DNA of 5,370 nucleotides, from positions 1-5,370 of the forward strand of contig JASLXL010000178.1 in assembly GCA_030740335.1 (NCBI GenBank), in the 5' to 3' direction. Below, piece after piece: positions 5,277-5,370 of the stretch. Source of the DNA: SAR202 cluster bacterium (GTDB lineage: Bacteria; Chloroflexota; Dehalococcoidia; SAR202; CAJWER01). The notes beneath the pieces were generated by a model, which was given only the letters and a program-made list of their open reading frames with translations, did not search any database and was not told the origin of the DNA. The position numbers and the translations under genes are program-made. The first letter of the stretch is position 1; each line of letters opens with the position of its first letter.

Positions 5277-5370
5277 TCAAGGCTGCTTGTTTGCTATCAA
5301 ATACTTGATGACCTTCGGATCGTATGGCAATTCATCGATCACTTTGGGCCAGCTATCCAATGTATGTGGT
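5277..5370 (-). CDS. Possible C-terminal end of an unrecognised gene entering from the right edge
   Basis: The minus-strand frame beginning with codon 5369-5367 is open to a TGA at 5279-5277 and reads PHTLDSWPKVIDELPYDP, then KVIKYLIANKQP. This looks like a plausible charged C-terminal tail. The stretch is clearly more AT-rich than the rest of the window. A second minus-strand frame (5331 to 5242) reads IAIRSEGHQVFDSKQAALKA, then RNEIAYSGK. It vaguely resembles the end of small DUF2188-type proteins but has in-frame stops just upstream. I cannot tell which frame, if either, is real. Confidence 0.3.
   Translation of the reverse strand, partial: PHTLDSWPKVIDELPYDPKVIKYLIANKQP

Overview
The window looks like bacterial DNA of fairly high GC, probably from an environmental genome. 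The gene set is a xylose-isomerase-like TIM barrel, a Gfo/Idh/MocA-type oxidoreductase stump, a five-bladed-propeller glycosidase-like protein, an alpha/beta hydrolase and an MCT-like MFS permease. This is the sort of sugar-catabolic accessory repertoire seen in Chloroflexota (SAR202-like), Poribacteria-like and planctomycetal genomes. No marker gene settles the taxonomy, so this is inference only.

Nearly all coding sequence is on the minus strand, so transcription runs from right to left. Four genes look intact within the visible sequence: (1) a glycosyl-hydrolase-like beta-propeller protein (4489 to 3038); (2) an alpha/beta hydrolase (3047 to 2268) overlapping it by 10 bp, so the two are probably translationally coupled; (3) a sugar phosphate isomerase/epimerase (1816 to 971); (4) the N-terminal half of an MFS transporter (about 612 to 1, running off the left edge and lacking an obvious standard start codon). 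A plausible shared theme is uptake and breakdown of a decorated carbohydrate: the propeller protein and esterase-like hydrolase act on the glycan or its ester groups, the isomerase on the released sugar, and the permease imports small organic acids or sugars. The substrate cannot be read from the sequence.

The spaces between these genes hold gene stumps. Between MFS and isomerase is the first ~27 residues (Rossmann start) of a Gfo/Idh/MocA oxidoreductase, then unrelated sequence. Between isomerase and hydrolase is what looks like the lipoprotein N-terminus of an ABC solute-binding protein, followed in the same frame but after a stop by a short tail-like segment. Upstream of the propeller gene is a 114-codon ORF that looks like the C-terminal end of a larger protein. 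To its right, a plus-strand fragment of a family A DNA polymerase meets a minus-strand fragment of a TolB/PD40 beta-propeller repeat. The last ~150 bases are more AT-rich and carry the possible C-terminal end of an unrecognised gene entering from the right.

The window therefore reads as a catabolic gene cluster in a heavily rearranged, decaying genomic neighbourhood. I found no tRNA, rRNA, CRISPR array, transposase or IS ends, and no convincing new defence or mobile system. The most notable features are the repeated gene stumps and the head-on polymerase/PD40 junction.
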